A stretch of 64,000 bases of DNA from Thysanoteuthis rhombus (taxonomy: Eukaryota; Mollusca; Cephalopoda; Oegopsida; Thysanoteuthidae): contig OY735212.1 in assembly GCA_963457665.1 (NCBI GenBank), positions 18,150,747-18,214,746 of the forward strand, written 5' to 3'. Positions 1 to 10,860 of the stretch are shown piece after piece. Position 1 is the first letter of the stretch; every line of letters starts with the position of its first letter. A program made the position numbers and the translations under genes. The notes beneath the pieces are model-generated. The model ran no database searches and was not told where the DNA came from. It saw nothing but the letters and a program-made list of their open reading frames with translations.

Positions 1-50
1 ATAATTGAATATCATTTCGAATCGATTTTCAATATGATATAATACAATTC

Positions 51-51
51 A

Positions 52-145
<94 letters not shown>
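51..145. repeat. (TA)n microsatellite
   Basis: About 90 bp of almost pure TA dinucleotide near the left edge, with one early G interruption. It is the first of about 16 TA tracts in the window. The DNA on its right side turns abruptly to mixed composition. Confidence 0.97.
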
Positions 146-146
<1 letters not shown>

Positions 147-1139
147 TGAAAGAGGATAGCATATTGGGAACAACTTATCGATTCATCAGTGCGTTGTTCG
201 ATATTTCTACAGGTATCTCGCTATTTTGTCTGCATGTCGGGGAAGTCATGCTTGATAAATACCCTTTGCAGGGATTGATCGAGGATTTTGAGCAGGTGAA
301 GTCCAAATTGGAAAAAAAAAACGAGCAGTTGGCTGTGAATGGAAACATTTATTTTCACAACATTTTTTGTTTCGTTTTAAAGCTTAATTTATCACCATTT
401 GGGACAATTTTTGTTTTTATTTTTATTTATAGTTGTTCTATTCAAATATTTTATAAAAATTATGATTTTGTTTTGCCTGAGCAGGGGTTTCTAACCTCCC
501 TGCTAGATTTTCTCCTGTATTTGGGTTCTGTTATTGAGTTGTAGTTGTAGGTTCAAAATGAAAATTCCCTACAATACAGTCGATAGAAATAACTCGTGTT
601 AAATCATTCCTCAAGCATCAGAATTTAGCTACAAAGGACCTTTGGATGCATTCCCAAGAAAAGTTAATTGAGATAATGATAATCTAAATCTAGAGTGAAT
701 CATGGACTGGACTCCTAAATCCGTATTTAGAAAGTTAATCTCGATATAAGAGGGGGAATATTCACTGATAAAATTACCTCCTTTCCACTATTTTATTTAC
801 AAAAGAATTCAATTCTTTTAAATTCTATTCATAAGTGTCAATTAGGAGTGGTATCACGCAGTTTATGATATCAAAAGTTGTTTTTTGCTTAAATCCACCA
901 AATATCCCATAATTTTGGATGTCTCACTTGATTTAACCTCATCATAACAGAACATAACAATGTGTATTGGTTGATAAGTACAAAATGTTCAATAAGATTG
1001 ATTTGTGATGGTGAAAGAATTCTCTGTAGATTGAATGACTGAATATTTGCCATAGCTATGATCGATAAAACAAAAGAATAAGCAAAACCATCCTAATGCC
1101 ATCTATTCTATCTATCTTTCTATCAAGCAATGTATCAAT
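146..1139. other. Unassigned AT-rich spacer
   Basis: About 1 kb with no recognisable gene or element. Its first 200 bases are less AT-rich than the rest and are open in one plus-strand frame, with a lysine/glutamate-rich stretch near 280-345. I could not tie that stretch to any family (see findings). The rest is ordinary AT-rich sequence. Confidence 0.5.
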
Positions 1140-1141
1140 TA

Positions 1142-1547
1142 GAAACCGTTCACTTAAACTGTCAACACACGACAACACAGGTTTCTCTACTCTTTAAGTG
1201 AATTCAGACTATGTACTTGTCACAGGTCGCCACAGGGATGGAAATGTAACCATTCACTACTACCTATTATGTCCAGAAAAAGCAGGGGTTTTTTTGGGGG
1301 GGGGGGGCTGAACGCACCCAATACGTCGTTAGTGGGGGTTAATTTATAATGCAAGTTTACGTTTAGTTTACACCTTAATTTCTGACCAGCAGCATTTATG
1401 CATTTCATTTGAGAATACAAACAAATTTAGTGTTCAACAACCAACAAAAGGCGAGAGAAACTCATTTCTTGATAACCCTTTTTCCAGATTTTCAATTGAT
1501 CATCCCCAAAGCATCCTGTCAAAAAATGTTGGTCACATGAAGACTTC
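1142..1547 (+). mobile_element. GAAAC MITE, copy 1
   Basis: Non-coding element of 406 bp bounded by TA on both sides, starting GAAACCGTT and ending GACTTC. The family reads, left to right: GAAACCGTC end with a nearby AAAACTGTCAA; a TTCTTCAGTTTTTAAGTG-like segment; GCACCAATGGAGCTAGAGG; a TTGCAATGTAAGTTCATG stretch; GTCCGGCAGCATT; GATCACCACCCAACAAAAGG; ATTGATCACCCC; ACAAGGCATGCTGCCAAAAG; then GGTCACGTGACAGTTTC. Here a run of about 13 Gs interrupts the middle. Short inverted ends plus TA flanks suggest a Tc1/mariner-type non-autonomous element (inference). It has no coding capacity. Confidence 0.75.
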
Positions 1548-1724
1548 TATTGTGTAATAGCTGATCAACAAAGTGGGCTGCAGGTTCTTGACTCTTTCAG
1601 TGTCTGTGTCCATATGTGTGTCTATATATGTGTCTATAGGTGCTCATGGTTGAATGAGGGGGGGTGGCTACCACTCTCAAAATTGGCATGAGTGTACGAC
1701 TCAGCATTCTCTAAAATGCTTTTA

Positions 1725-1922
1725 GGGGTATGTACGGCAGAGCAAGCTCGATAAATGAATCCTACCGATGGTCACCCATCGAGCTGAAACGTGGAACCTA
1801 ACCGAGATATTGATCCTCATACTGAGAATCAAGCAACGTGGTCATAAAAGAATCATGCTCAACATCTAAAAAAGATCATTAGAAGATTCATAACATCAGA
1901 GAAAAGACCAGAGTCCTCAACC
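1725..1922 (+). mobile_element. RTE-like LINE fragment
   Basis: Plus-strand piece of the same non-LTR retrotransposon found eleven more times here. The translation around 1760-1800 gives a HRAETWNLT stretch, equivalent to the YGAETWTLT stretch that follows the reverse transcriptase core in RTE-type polyproteins. It continues with RIMLNI and into the segment that precedes the WAGHVARM block. Both ends are missing and the frame is broken, so it is a dead fragment. Confidence 0.65.
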
Positions 1923-2340
1923 CCCTTTTATAATGGAATACCACCGATTCTAAACTATCCTCTGTTAATTTGTCACTGAACACATAAAAAATGGGTTCGA
2001 TCCCAACTTAAGTTACATTGAAAAAAATGATAAACTACATATTTCCCAAATTTTATGGTACAAGGCTACAAGTCAAGAACACAAACTTAATATTTAGAGA
2101 GATTTAATTAATATGACACACGACTAAGAATTTAGAGCCCACATGGAATATTTACTAAGCTTAGTTTAGCTTAGGATACCAAACAATATAGAGACTATCT
2201 TTGCATTCATTGATCAGAAGTAATTTACTAGGTTTATAAATGTCTGGTACACATTGGTCGGGCACATAGTTAGGAACGACCGAACCTACTAAACTGGTTC
2301 CAGAAAAGACACCTTCGTTAATTACTAAGTTTTACTAAGT
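1923..2340. other. Unassigned AT-rich spacer
   Basis: No gene seen. A GGGTTCGATCCCA match to a tRNA B box occurs near 1992-2006, but no A box lies at a suitable distance upstream, so I do not call a tRNA-like element from it. Confidence 0.4.
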
Positions 2341-2424
2341 CTACCACAAGATCATGGAAGTGAGAATCGAACTCTTCACGCTGATAAAGTTACTAGCAGA
2401 GTGTATTTTCTAACCATCGTGCCG
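2341..2424 (-). repeat. tRNA-derived SINE head (minus strand)
   Basis: On the minus strand an A-box-like segment GGCACGATGGTTAG is followed about 50 bases later by a B-box GAGTTCGATTCTC (plus-strand positions about 2361-2375). The spacing is right for a tRNA promoter. No clean cloverleaf forms, and the sequence continues past the B box, which points to a SINE head and not a tRNA gene. Its A-box end abuts the middle of a GAAAC MITE copy. Which tRNA it came from cannot be told. Confidence 0.5.
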
Positions 2425-2566
2425 TGCAAGCCGCACCAATAGAGCTAGAGGTAGAGGGCTGAATTTTTCTGTTTCTTTGCCCCCCTACCCCAGAAAAAAT
2501 TTTTTTCATTCACCCTCCCCCCATCACAGCATGCTACCAGAAGACGCTGGTCACGTGACAGTTTTT
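2423..2566 (+). mobile_element. GAAAC MITE, copy 2 (5'-truncated)
   Basis: Starts inside the family at GCAAGCCGCACCAATAGAG and runs to the right end, with GGTCACGTGACAGTTTTTA conserved at 2550-2567. The segment between is shortened and replaced in part by C-rich runs. The left half is absent, replaced by the tRNA-like sequence. Confidence 0.7.
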
Positions 2567-3395
2567 ATTGAGTTGACGAGCCAGACTGGTCGCCATTTTT
2601 TGACATTCTGGTGTCAACCAGAGAAAATGTTTTTAGCTGATTCAATTCGACCACGGCAAGGAACAATACGTTCTGTATCCCTGAAGACTGCAACAATATG
2701 GAATACCAATGAGAGATGCAAAAATATACAAGGTATGTTTTATGACCTAAGCAGAATTTTGTGTATTTTGTCTGTTTAGTTTAATGTGTTGGCCATCTCG
2801 TAATTTAGCTTCCCAAATCATTGTGGTTGTTGCTGTGAAGGCACACGGACAGATACAACCAGGGGTACAACCTATGAATAGCCCCCAGGACTGGGGGTTC
2901 AAGGAAGGAAACCCAATACTTCTTGGCTTTAGCTGTGTAGCAAAAAATGGATGCGATCTGTTCATATATAAAATAGGTTGACCATCGTTTACGGGCGAGT
3001 GAATACAGTATGACGTGCAAAGGGGATCACAGCAAATAGAAAAAAAGATGGTTAAATGACGTGGGTATTTCGGCTGTGTGTTGAGGGAAAAAACACTTTC
3101 GCAATCCTTCAGAGAATTCCTGGGGGGGGGGGCTGTTTACAACACGATACCAAACATACAGGTTTGAATTAATTTTTCCTACGGTTTCAACATTTACTTA
3201 CTGTAATCCATATTTCCACGCATACAACTCTGAGAGAAAACATGATATCTTTGATAACTAAAAATTTCTGATACCGACTATATGGTAAAATGAATACACT
3301 TACATCACTTAACTGAAATAGCTGAAGGGTTCGCGTTTATTTTACTATAAGATATTTTAAAATTCCTTTTTTATTAGGTATGAAATATTCTTACT
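2567..3395. other. Unassigned spacer with short homopolymer runs
   Basis: No element recognised. Short overlapping open frames on both strands around 2750-3020 have no recognisable motif and are not supported as genes. A run of ten Gs lies near 3122-3131. Confidence 0.4.
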
Positions 3396-3525
3396 CCTAT
3401 TTGGCATGCTTAGCAGTAAATTAGCTTCTTCTGAGTGACTTGAGAACCCTGATACAACAAAAAAAAATTGAACCTGGAACCTCCAGCATTTGAGGTGGAC
3501 ATGCTAACCAATAAACCGTGCAGAT
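3396..3525 (-). repeat. tRNA-derived SINE, minus strand
   Basis: The minus strand reads TTTATTGGTTAGCATGTCC (A-box region) then, about 30 bases on, GGTTCCAGGTTCAATTTT (B box, plus-strand 3465-3480). Further downstream comes an ACTCAG..GCTAATT segment resembling the bodies of the SINE copies at 38.2 and 51.3 kb. I read this as a diverged member of that family. Confidence 0.5.
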
Positions 3526-4518
3526 GATGATGATAATTTACTGCAAATGTTTCAGGGTTTATTGAACATAAATTTGGTAAGGGTGGGAACTATTTAATTA
3601 CAAAGAAATTATTTAAAAAGTAAATACAGGGTTGATTTTATTTTCAAAGACCGGTGTATTGATCGACAATTGGTCAAAGTTTAAAGGGTTGGATATTTTC
3701 CATTTGAATAAATGTGTTGTGTGTGAATAACCTACGATAATTAAACATCTAAAAGCTGAAGGTCAAGTGATGATGGCGGCAGTGGTAGACCTCATTGATC
3801 ATCCAATCAATATTCTCATAAAAATTGATCTATATTTTTCTGATTGAGAAAGTATCAATCGATAATCGATATTTGTACTAGAATCATCCAGCTGTAACGA
3901 ACTTCGACGTGGGTTTTTTTCCCTGGTTCATATGGATTCTGGATGACCTTTCATCCATAAGTATGCATGTCCGGAGAGGGCAGAGTGAGAGGGGAACTGC
4001 CCCCCCCCATCTGAATTCGTGCAAAATCGCGTAGATTTTCGGGCAAAGCAAGCTGTCTGCCCCCCCCTTTACAATACGTCCATAATTTCTCCAGATTATG
4101 TTCAAGTGAATCCCTGCAAATGCACACACAGAGGGGCTTATTTATCATTGATAGGGCCCAGTGCATAACATTCCCAAATGTCCCTTCAATTTTTTTTAAA
4201 ATTTTGCTATTATTTTCAAACAAATCAAGACAAAAATGATATATTCATAAATGACGACGTTTGGATCAATAATCTAATTCAATGCAACACAATGAATCTA
4301 CAAACATGTTTATTCGAGACATTTTGCTTTTTTGTCCGCAAAAAAATTTTTGAAATAATTTTCAGACAAAATCTCAAGGACGTATGATTCGCAGTACTTT
4401 ATGACCCTTGACATATCAGGAGTCGACATAGACTTTGACACCTCTCTCTGTGGAGTGAGGATAAAAATGATTGTCATGTTGATATTTTCGATTTTATTTC
4501 TATTTTTTTCCTCATTAG
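3526..4518. other. Unassigned AT-rich spacer
   Basis: No gene or element recognised in about 1 kb. It contains two C-runs near 4000 and 4060 that give spurious short open frames. It leads directly into the polypyrimidine satellite. Confidence 0.4.
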
Positions 4519-4534
4519 ATGATCAATAATCGCA

Positions 4535-6103
4535 CACCCACTCTCTCTGACACCATCTTTTATCTATTTCTGTCCCTCACTCCCAGTCTCTGTCTGTCTC
4601 TCCCAGTCCCTGTCTGTCTCTCCCAGTCCCTGTCTGTCTCTCCCAGTCCCTGTCTGTCTCTCCCAGTCCCTGTCTGTCTCTCCCAGTCCCTGTCTGTCTC
4701 TCCCAATCTCTGTCTGTCTCTCCCAATCTCTGTCTGTCTCTCCCAGTCTTTGTCTGTCTCTCCCAGTCTTTGTCTGTCTCTCCCAGTCTCTGCCTGTCTC
4801 TCCCAGTCTTTATCTCTCTCTTTCTTTCCCAGTCTTTATCTCTCTCTTTCTTTCCCAGTCTTTATCTCTCTCTTTCTTTCCCAGTCTTTATCTCTCTCTT
4901 TCTTTCCCAGTCTTTATCTCTCTCTTTCTTTCCCAGTCTTTATCTCTCTCTTTCTTTCCCAGTCTTTATCTCTCTCTTTCTTTCCCAGTCTTTATCTCTC
5001 TCTTTCTTTCCCAATCTTTATCTCTCTCTCTCTTTCCCAGTTTTTATCTCTCTCTCTCTCTCTCTTTCCCAGTTTTTATCTCTCTCTCTCTTTCCAAGTT
5101 TTTATCTCTCTCTCTCTCTCTCTTTCCCAGTTTTTATCTCTCTCTCTCTTTCTCAGTTTTTATCTCTCTCTCTCTCCCAGTCTTTATCTCTCTCTCTCCC
5201 AGTCTTTATCTCTCTCTCTCCCAGTCTTTATCTCTCTCTCTCTCCCAGTCTTTATCTCTCTCTCTCTCCCAGTCTTTATCTCTCTCTCTCTCCCAGTCTT
5301 TATCTCTCTCTCTCTCCCAGTCTTTATCTCTCTCTCTCCCAGTCTTTATCTCTCTCTCTCTCCCAGTCTTTATCTCTCTCTCTCTCTCTCCCAGTCTTTA
5401 TCTCTTTTTCCCAGTCTTTATTTCTTTATCTCTCTCACTTTCCCAGTCTTTATCTCTTTCTCTTTCCCAGTCTTACTCTCCCAGTGTCTGCTTGTCTTTC
5501 TCTCTCCCAGTGTCTCTCTGTCTCCCAGTGTCTCCCTCTCTCTCTCTCCCCGTGTCCCCTTTTCCCCCTGTATATGTCCCTCTCACCCCGTTTCTCTCTC
5601 TCCCCGTCTCTCTCTCTCCCCCACCGTCTCTGTCTCCTCCCGTTTCACTCTCCCTTATCCCTCTTTTTCTCTCCCCGTCTCTTTCTCACTCTTTCCCCCG
5701 TCTATCTCTCTCCCCCTGTCTCTCTCTCTTTCTTCCCTGTGTCTCCCTCTCTCTCTTTTTCCCCTTGTCTTTCTCTCTCTCTTCCCCGTCTCTCGCTCTC
5801 ACTCTCTCTCTCTCTGTCTTCCCCGTCTCTCTCTCTCTTCCCCGTCACTCTCCCTCTCTCTCTTCCCCGTGTCTGTCTCTCTCCCCGTCTCTCTCTCTCT
5901 CTCTCTTTCTCTCTCTGTCCCTCCGTGTTCTTCTCCCCCGTCGCTTTATCTCCCCCCCCATCTCTTTCCCTGTCTCTCTCTCTATCTCTCTATCTGTTTC
6001 TTTCTTCCTATCTCTTCTTTCCTCCTGTTCTTTATCTCTCTGTAGCTCTCTATCTCTCTGTAGCTCTCTATCTCTCTCCATCTCTCTATATATAACTCTC
6101 TCT

Positions 6104-6104
<1 letters not shown>
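4535..6104. repeat. Polypyrimidine minisatellite (CT-rich, 20-bp founder unit)
   Basis: About 1.57 kb of nearly pure pyrimidine on the plus strand, in zones. From about 4580 to 4800 the unit is a 20-mer, TCCCAGTCCCTGTCTGTCTC, repeated about eleven times with few changes. From about 4800 to 5060 the unit is near 26 bp, CCCAGTCTTTATCTCTCTCTTTCTTT. From 5060 to 5480 units of CCCAGTCTTTATCTCTCTCTC vary in length. Beyond 5480 the array decays into CCCCGTCTCTCTCT motifs. All three plus-strand frames stay open because the unit has no stop codon, giving Ser/Leu/Pro-only predicted chains that are not real proteins. Confidence 0.95.

Positions 6105-6156
<52 letters not shown>
6105..6156. repeat. (TA)n microsatellite
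   Basis: About 50 bp of TA that closes the polypyrimidine array on its right. Confidence 0.95.
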
Positions 6157-6158
<2 letters not shown>

Positions 6159-6660
6159 CCCTCTATCAGGTATATAAATAAAGCAATGTCATGTTAAAGT
6201 TTATAGTGGTCAAATCAAACAGATTTCTGATTGGCTTTATGGCCACCCAGTTGGTAAATTGTAAAGCGAGAGTGAGCACTGAGTGAATTACCCTGTATAA
6301 TTCCAATGTTAACAACTGATTTTCTTCCATTATTTTTTCAAACACTCGCTCACTCGAGTTGTACATCATTTTTAACATCGAACTTTATTTCTATTTTGGG
6401 TAGCTATTTCATAGACTTTTGTGATCGGGTAGCCATTTTATAGTCAAGTCGAAAACAGATTGAATTAACAACCATAAAATTGAACAGGTGTGTATGCGTG
6501 TATGTACATTCACAATGGATGAATATACGTATAATCAAGAAAATATACAATGTTTACGGATAAGCAAACATTGATGAAAAAAATATGCATAAACAAATCC
6601 ACATTGAATTAAAATGAAACTTTTAGTAGATATCCGCAAATATCTTCTTTTTGTATTATA
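6157..6660. other. Unassigned AT-rich spacer
   Basis: No gene or recognised element between two simple-repeat blocks. Confidence 0.4.
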
Positions 6661-6672
6661 CAGACACGTGTG

Positions 6673-6735
<63 letters not shown>

Positions 6736-6791
6736 GTGTGAATATATCTGTGTGTGTATATATATACAAAATAATATGTATTGGCACACAA

Positions 6792-6830
<39 letters not shown>

Positions 6831-6887
6831 TGTGAATATATCTGTGTGTGTGTGTATACATACAAAATCATATGTATTGGCACACAA

Positions 6888-6934
<47 letters not shown>

Positions 6935-6965
6935 TATATGTGTGTGTATGTGTGTGTGTGCATGT
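6661..6965. repeat. Compound TA/TG minisatellite
   Basis: (TA)n tracts at 6679-6734, 6794-6828 and 6891-6940 alternate with a near-identical spacer present twice (about 6735-6793 and 6829-6890). The spacer reads GTGTGAATATATCTGTGTGTG, then ATACAAAAT, then ATGTATTGGCACACAAAGA. The higher-order unit is therefore roughly 95 bp. It ends in a (TG)n-rich stretch at 6940-6965. Confidence 0.9.
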
Positions 6966-7410
6966 GAAAATGTTATATTATATAAGAACATTCTGATTTA
7001 ATTTTCAGACTAATGATAGCTATCAGCCAGTTTTCCTTGCTTTAATTTATCCGGTTTTTGGCGGCGGTCGGGGAATTAACAAATAGAATTTATGGATTTC
7101 ACTTCGTATTTGTAAATCGAATGGTTCGTCATGGTGCTTTACCGGTGTATAAAAGCAAATACACCACAAAAGTGGCTACGTGGTCTGGCTTTAGATTTAG
7201 AAAGGTGACCCCAAAGCATTTGATCACCAAGGAATGCTCAGTAGAGCTCTCTTTTCTTGTATGCCCTCCTCCAATTTAGAAGTCCTGACAACAAACTAAC
7301 CTTTGCCCTGATTGACTAACCCCAACCATTGATCTCATCCTAACCCTATGTTGTTATCTCAATAGAATAAAAGCCGAAGGGCTGAAATGTCTACAACGTT
7401 TAGCATACAA
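6966..7410. other. Unassigned spacer
   Basis: No element assigned. A 73-codon plus-strand open frame (7058-7279) has less biased composition than its surroundings but shows no motif I recognise. Scattered CTAACCC and AACCCTA words occur near 7300-7350 without forming a tandem telomere repeat. Confidence 0.35.
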
Positions 7411-7414
7411 AAAT

Positions 7415-7467
7415 ACGGTGTGCCATAATAGCTATAATTATTTAGAGTGTTGAGTACTAAGGAAAAT
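7415..7467 (-). repeat. Family D repeat fragment
   Basis: Short copy of a repeat whose core on the other strand reads ATTATAGCTATTACAGCTCAC. Here it appears as GTGTGCCATAATAGCTATAATTATT. Related copies lie at 10.6-11.9 kb and about 51.0 kb. Confidence 0.4.
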
Positions 7468-7789
7468 ATTTTGGTTATAAGGAAAGAACCGTTAACCAAA
7501 ACTGCCGCAAAGGTTGTCGATTTATTTCTTGGATTCTTGTGTTCAGTGTTGATAATATTTAGATTTCGGGGGTTATCTTTAAAGCCCCCTGTTGCCAATT
7601 GAGGGGTTTTCTAGTTGTATTTTTTTCCGAATTTAAGGGTGACCTCAAGGATCAAAAATTTTTTAAAATTACAACTTAATAAGCAACCCTAACCAAACCG
7701 TCAACTCTCCAAATCAGTATGCCTGTTTATATATGTATTACGCATATGGTTGCACCAATGAAGCAAAGAAATGAAAATTCGAATATTAA

Positions 7790-8065
7790 CTCCTTATGTC
7801 TAGAAAAGGGGAATTTTCAATCCCCTCTGCCAGATAAGTTTTTAGCAAGTTTCAATTCGCAATGTAATTTCATGTTAAATTAGTCCTTAGTTTTTACCTG
7901 CCAGCATTCAACCTTTTTTCTTCTTCGAAATTCAGACTTCATTAGAGATCACAGCCCAACAAGCGGCAAGAAAAGTTAATCCTTTATTGTTCACCCCTTT
8001 GTCCAATTTTTTTATTGATCATCCACAACACTGTACACTGTCAATACATGCTACGTGACAGTTTC
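7790..8065 (+). mobile_element. GAAAC MITE, copy 3 (left end missing)
   Basis: Right two-thirds of the family, from the TTATGTCTAGAAAA region through TTCGCAATGTAATTTCATG, CTGCCAGCATTC and GATCACAGCCCAACAAGC to CTACGTGACAGTTTC at the right end, followed by TA. The left GAAACCGTC end is absent. Confidence 0.7.
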
Positions 8066-8084
8066 TATTCAGTGACTAAGCAGA

Positions 8085-8900
8085 CCTGCTGTATCATTCT
8101 TTTTTGGTCATGTGAATTTTCACAAAGATATTAGCAAACTTCCTTCGCGACTAAATATCGTCTGCTACAAATTTTATATTTGCATTATCACAGTTTTCTT
8201 AAAAGAAAAGTTCGCTTGAAGAGACTCCATCTTAATTTAGCAAACTTATTTGACAGTTTCCTTGACAATAGAGAGTGTATGCACGAGAAGAAGCCAATTA
8301 TGAAGCGCCAAGTCTTCCATACCAGAAAATGGCTGATAGCATTTTCATGCGATTGATAATATTTTGTCGAGTAATTACCGTAAACAAAGAAGCTCTCAAC
8401 ATAAAATTACATTTAATTGTTGACTACGATTAAATAGTTTTTGTCTGAATCATCCGTGTGCAAGCGTCTGCTTGTATGCCTGATAAAATGGCGAAATCCA
8501 ATCTGGGAACCAGGGGCGTAACTCTGAGATCTGGGGGCCCCCTCCCTCCAACGTTCTTTAATGGTTCCGAACCTGGACAACGTAGACACCTGAGAAAATA
8601 TCATTAACTTATGCACAGGAAAAATTGGAACATCCCCGAACATAGGAATGTGGATGATTGTATGTTAGACTTACGTGTTGGTTGCTGAAGTGCCGGGGTT
8701 AGGGTACAGGATACTCGGGTATAAGGCAGGGGAAAAGAGAGTGCATGCTACGTCTACAACGGGTTGCTACAAAATATACGTTGAACGCTGTTTTGCTTTC
8801 TGCCTTAGAAGCGAAAAAGTGGTGTAACGTGAACTTCTGGAAAGCTTGAGACATGGTACTGATTCAGATACGGAGTGATGACGTATTCGCAATTCTGACC
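8085..8900. other. Unassigned spacer with a possible hAT-like end
   Basis: No gene. At about 8512-8545 the sequence CAGGGGCGTAACTCTGAG followed by GGGGGCCCC resembles the CAGGGGCG-type ends of hAT-like non-autonomous elements. No matching opposite end was found nearby. Confidence 0.3.
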
Positions 8901-8904
8901 CCCT

Positions 8905-8960
8905 CATCCTGAAGATGATAGTTATGAACTGGCGAAACGTCGAATTGGATTTTTTTTTCT
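8905..8960 (+). mobile_element. Possible Penelope-like element end
   Basis: The stretch CATCCTGAAGATGATAG followed by CTGGCGAAACGTCG matches the arrangement (CTGAAGA or CTGATGA, a short stem, then GAAACG) typical of the terminal regions of Penelope-like retroelements, which often carry hammerhead ribozyme motifs. Only this short core is recognisable. No reverse transcriptase or GIY-YIG segment is visible nearby, so the call is tentative. Confidence 0.3.
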
Positions 8961-9844
8961 TTTAACTCGTCAGTACACCATATGGCCTTCCAAACAGTGT
9001 CTTCACTCAAACAATTTTAAAGCAAGAAAAAATATTGTAATGTCTGTCATTTTATCTAGGACGTCCATTCATTGCCATTCAATTTCTCAGACTGGAGGTG
9101 CCACAATTGACATGGCAACTTTCTCCATGCCCCTCTGTTCTGAGACTCTTTAAAGGTCAATTCCAAGATATTGTATTCCTATCTATTTCTCTTCCTGTCT
9201 CACACTCTCACCCTTGTACTGTGCCTCGCTTACCCTGCTTGATCGTAAGACTACGTATAGTTTTAATAGGGGGCATTTACGTTCCGGGAAAGTTTTTTTT
9301 TTTTGTGGTTTGTGCTGTTAACACGATGTTTCTGCCGATTCATTCTTCGGTCCTCTTCATGCATACTTTCCAAACTTTACGGTGGCAAAGAATTTTCTAA
9401 TGATGATGGTAAACGGAATTTTCTGATAATGTTTGATTCGGGTAATGTCCACTCCTTTTCCTTTCCTTGTTTGGCCTGGATTCCCATACCTTGTCCCTGT
9501 TGAGTAGTGGAAGCCGCTTCGGGTTGAATTCTGTACTTGTTTTATTAATACACTTAGTTGATATGGACTATCCCCTTGATTTTCTTCACTACCTGGGTTC
9601 CCAGTCTATGATACGAACTTCTTCCCAATGAGGGAAGTCTTCACCTTTCTCTTTCCAAATAAGGTTTGCCATCCCAGATCATTCTATTTCTCCTTTGTTT
9701 ACTAAGTATTCGTCAAATTATAAGTATGTACTGTTGGAAGATTCTGTTTACTACCATTGCATTTGGATATACACATAAAGAAGACTGTAGAATGGATCAA
9801 CCGAAATGTCGGGATAACATAAACAAGAAGAAGTTCATTATGAT
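8961..9844. other. Unassigned spacer
   Basis: A plus-strand open frame of about 100 codons at 9098-9400 has no recognisable domain and overlaps another frame, so I do not call it a gene. No repeat assigned. Confidence 0.35.
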
Positions 9845-10562
9845 CATCATCCTCTAAGCGTCCGTCGTTGGACGGCTCACCACGTCATCTTCCATGCTGT
9901 TGGCCACAATTTTGCATATGATATCTGGGGATCAACGTTGTCAGCTGGGATGTCCAGCTGCTGTCTGAATTCTTGCAGTATGTCCAGCCCACTGTCATTT
10001 GAGTTCCCTTACTGTTTCTATGATATTTCAGACTTCTGTCTTCCCTCTAATATACCATGCTGTTTTATAATACCTCGATTCGAGGTTGAGTATGATTTTC
10101 AGGATGAACGTTGCTAGGTTCAAGTTTGAGGATCAATTTTTTAGTTAGGTGCTTTGGTCCCATAGGTGACTATCGGTAGGATATATTGGCAGTATGCCCT
10201 TCTTTTTAGGACTAATGTGATTTGGGGATTCCGGAAATTTGAACTCGCTTTACTGAGAGGTAACCAACCTAGTATGGTAATTCGCTTTATTTCTTTTTCT
10301 TTGGGGAATTTCATGGCGACCCGTTGTCCTGGGTAGATGCAGTAGTCTACCTTCTCCAGATCTGCCTTTTCGAATTCGATCGCTGAGTGTTTGTTCTCAA
10401 CATGTTTGTTGTATATAATCCTTGTTTTGCAGAAGTTCATTTGGAAGCCAATTTCTTGCTAGCTTCACTTTGTTCGTCTTGCATTATTTGGAGAGTGTGA
10501 AGTTTCTAAGCAAAGATGACGATGTCGTCAGCCAATCCAAACTTACTTAGGTATTCGACAAA
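9845..10562 (-). mobile_element. RTE-like LINE 3' half (pseudogenised)
   Basis: Longest-reaching copy of the RTE-like element, read on the minus strand. It begins (right side) with a reverse transcriptase motif LADDIV near 10519-10540, the equivalent of the catalytic F/LADD box. A 99-codon stretch at 10141-10440 is still open and reads KTRIIYNKHVENK, then PGQRVAMKFPKEKEIKR, then RRAYCQYILPIVTYG, matching the post-catalytic part of RTE polyproteins. The 3' part down to 9845 has many stops and ends in CATCATCCT-type simple sequence. The 5' part of the element (endonuclease and early RT) is absent, as expected for 5'-truncated LINE insertions. It is not functional. Confidence 0.8.
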
Positions 10563-10604
10563 TTCAATCATCTGAAAAAATCAAACTCTTTGAGTGTCCA
10601 TAAA

Positions 10605-10860
10605 TTGTCAAATTGCTTTCGGTCTTTTCCATTTGTCCCCATCAGGTCTAATAATTGAAGCTGACATTGTCACCTTACAGACAGAACCGTTGCAAGGGTT
10701 CTATGTGACCTAGGCAATTGCTCAGGTTCGCCTGATTGACACATCGGCCCTGCTCACAGATCAAAATAAAACTTCTTAGTAAATTGTTTGATTGTCCTTG
10801 GTCTTTCAAGTCTGTTACCCATAACACTAAATAAGTGTAGCTATTACTGCTCACTAAATT
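10605..10860 (+). repeat. Family D repeats, two copies in direct orientation
   Basis: Two related stretches, about 10605-10675 and 10790-10855, share AAATTGYTTNNGGTCTTT at the left and TAATTGAAGCTGAC or AAGTGTAGCTATTACTGCTCAC at the right. The second resembles the core at 11.6 kb. Function unknown. They may be pieces of a small non-autonomous element. Confidence 0.4.

Noticed and set aside
1992..2006. tRNA B-box match GGGTTCGATCCCA
   Set aside because: No A box at proper spacing upstream; single-box matches are expected by chance.
4519..6157. Very long plus-strand open frames (over 500 and 440 codons) and a minus-strand Arg/Glu-rich frame
   Set aside because: They are produced by a stop-free polypyrimidine minisatellite; all frames are open at once and the products are only Ser/Leu/Pro/Phe or Arg/Glu/Asp.
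7290..7700. Telomere-like words (CTAACCC, AACCCTAACC)
   Set aside because: Scattered single words, never in tandem; not an interstitial telomere.
9098..9503. Overlapping 100- and 66-codon plus-strand frames
   Set aside because: Two frames open over the same T-rich stretch, no motif, no similarity recognised.
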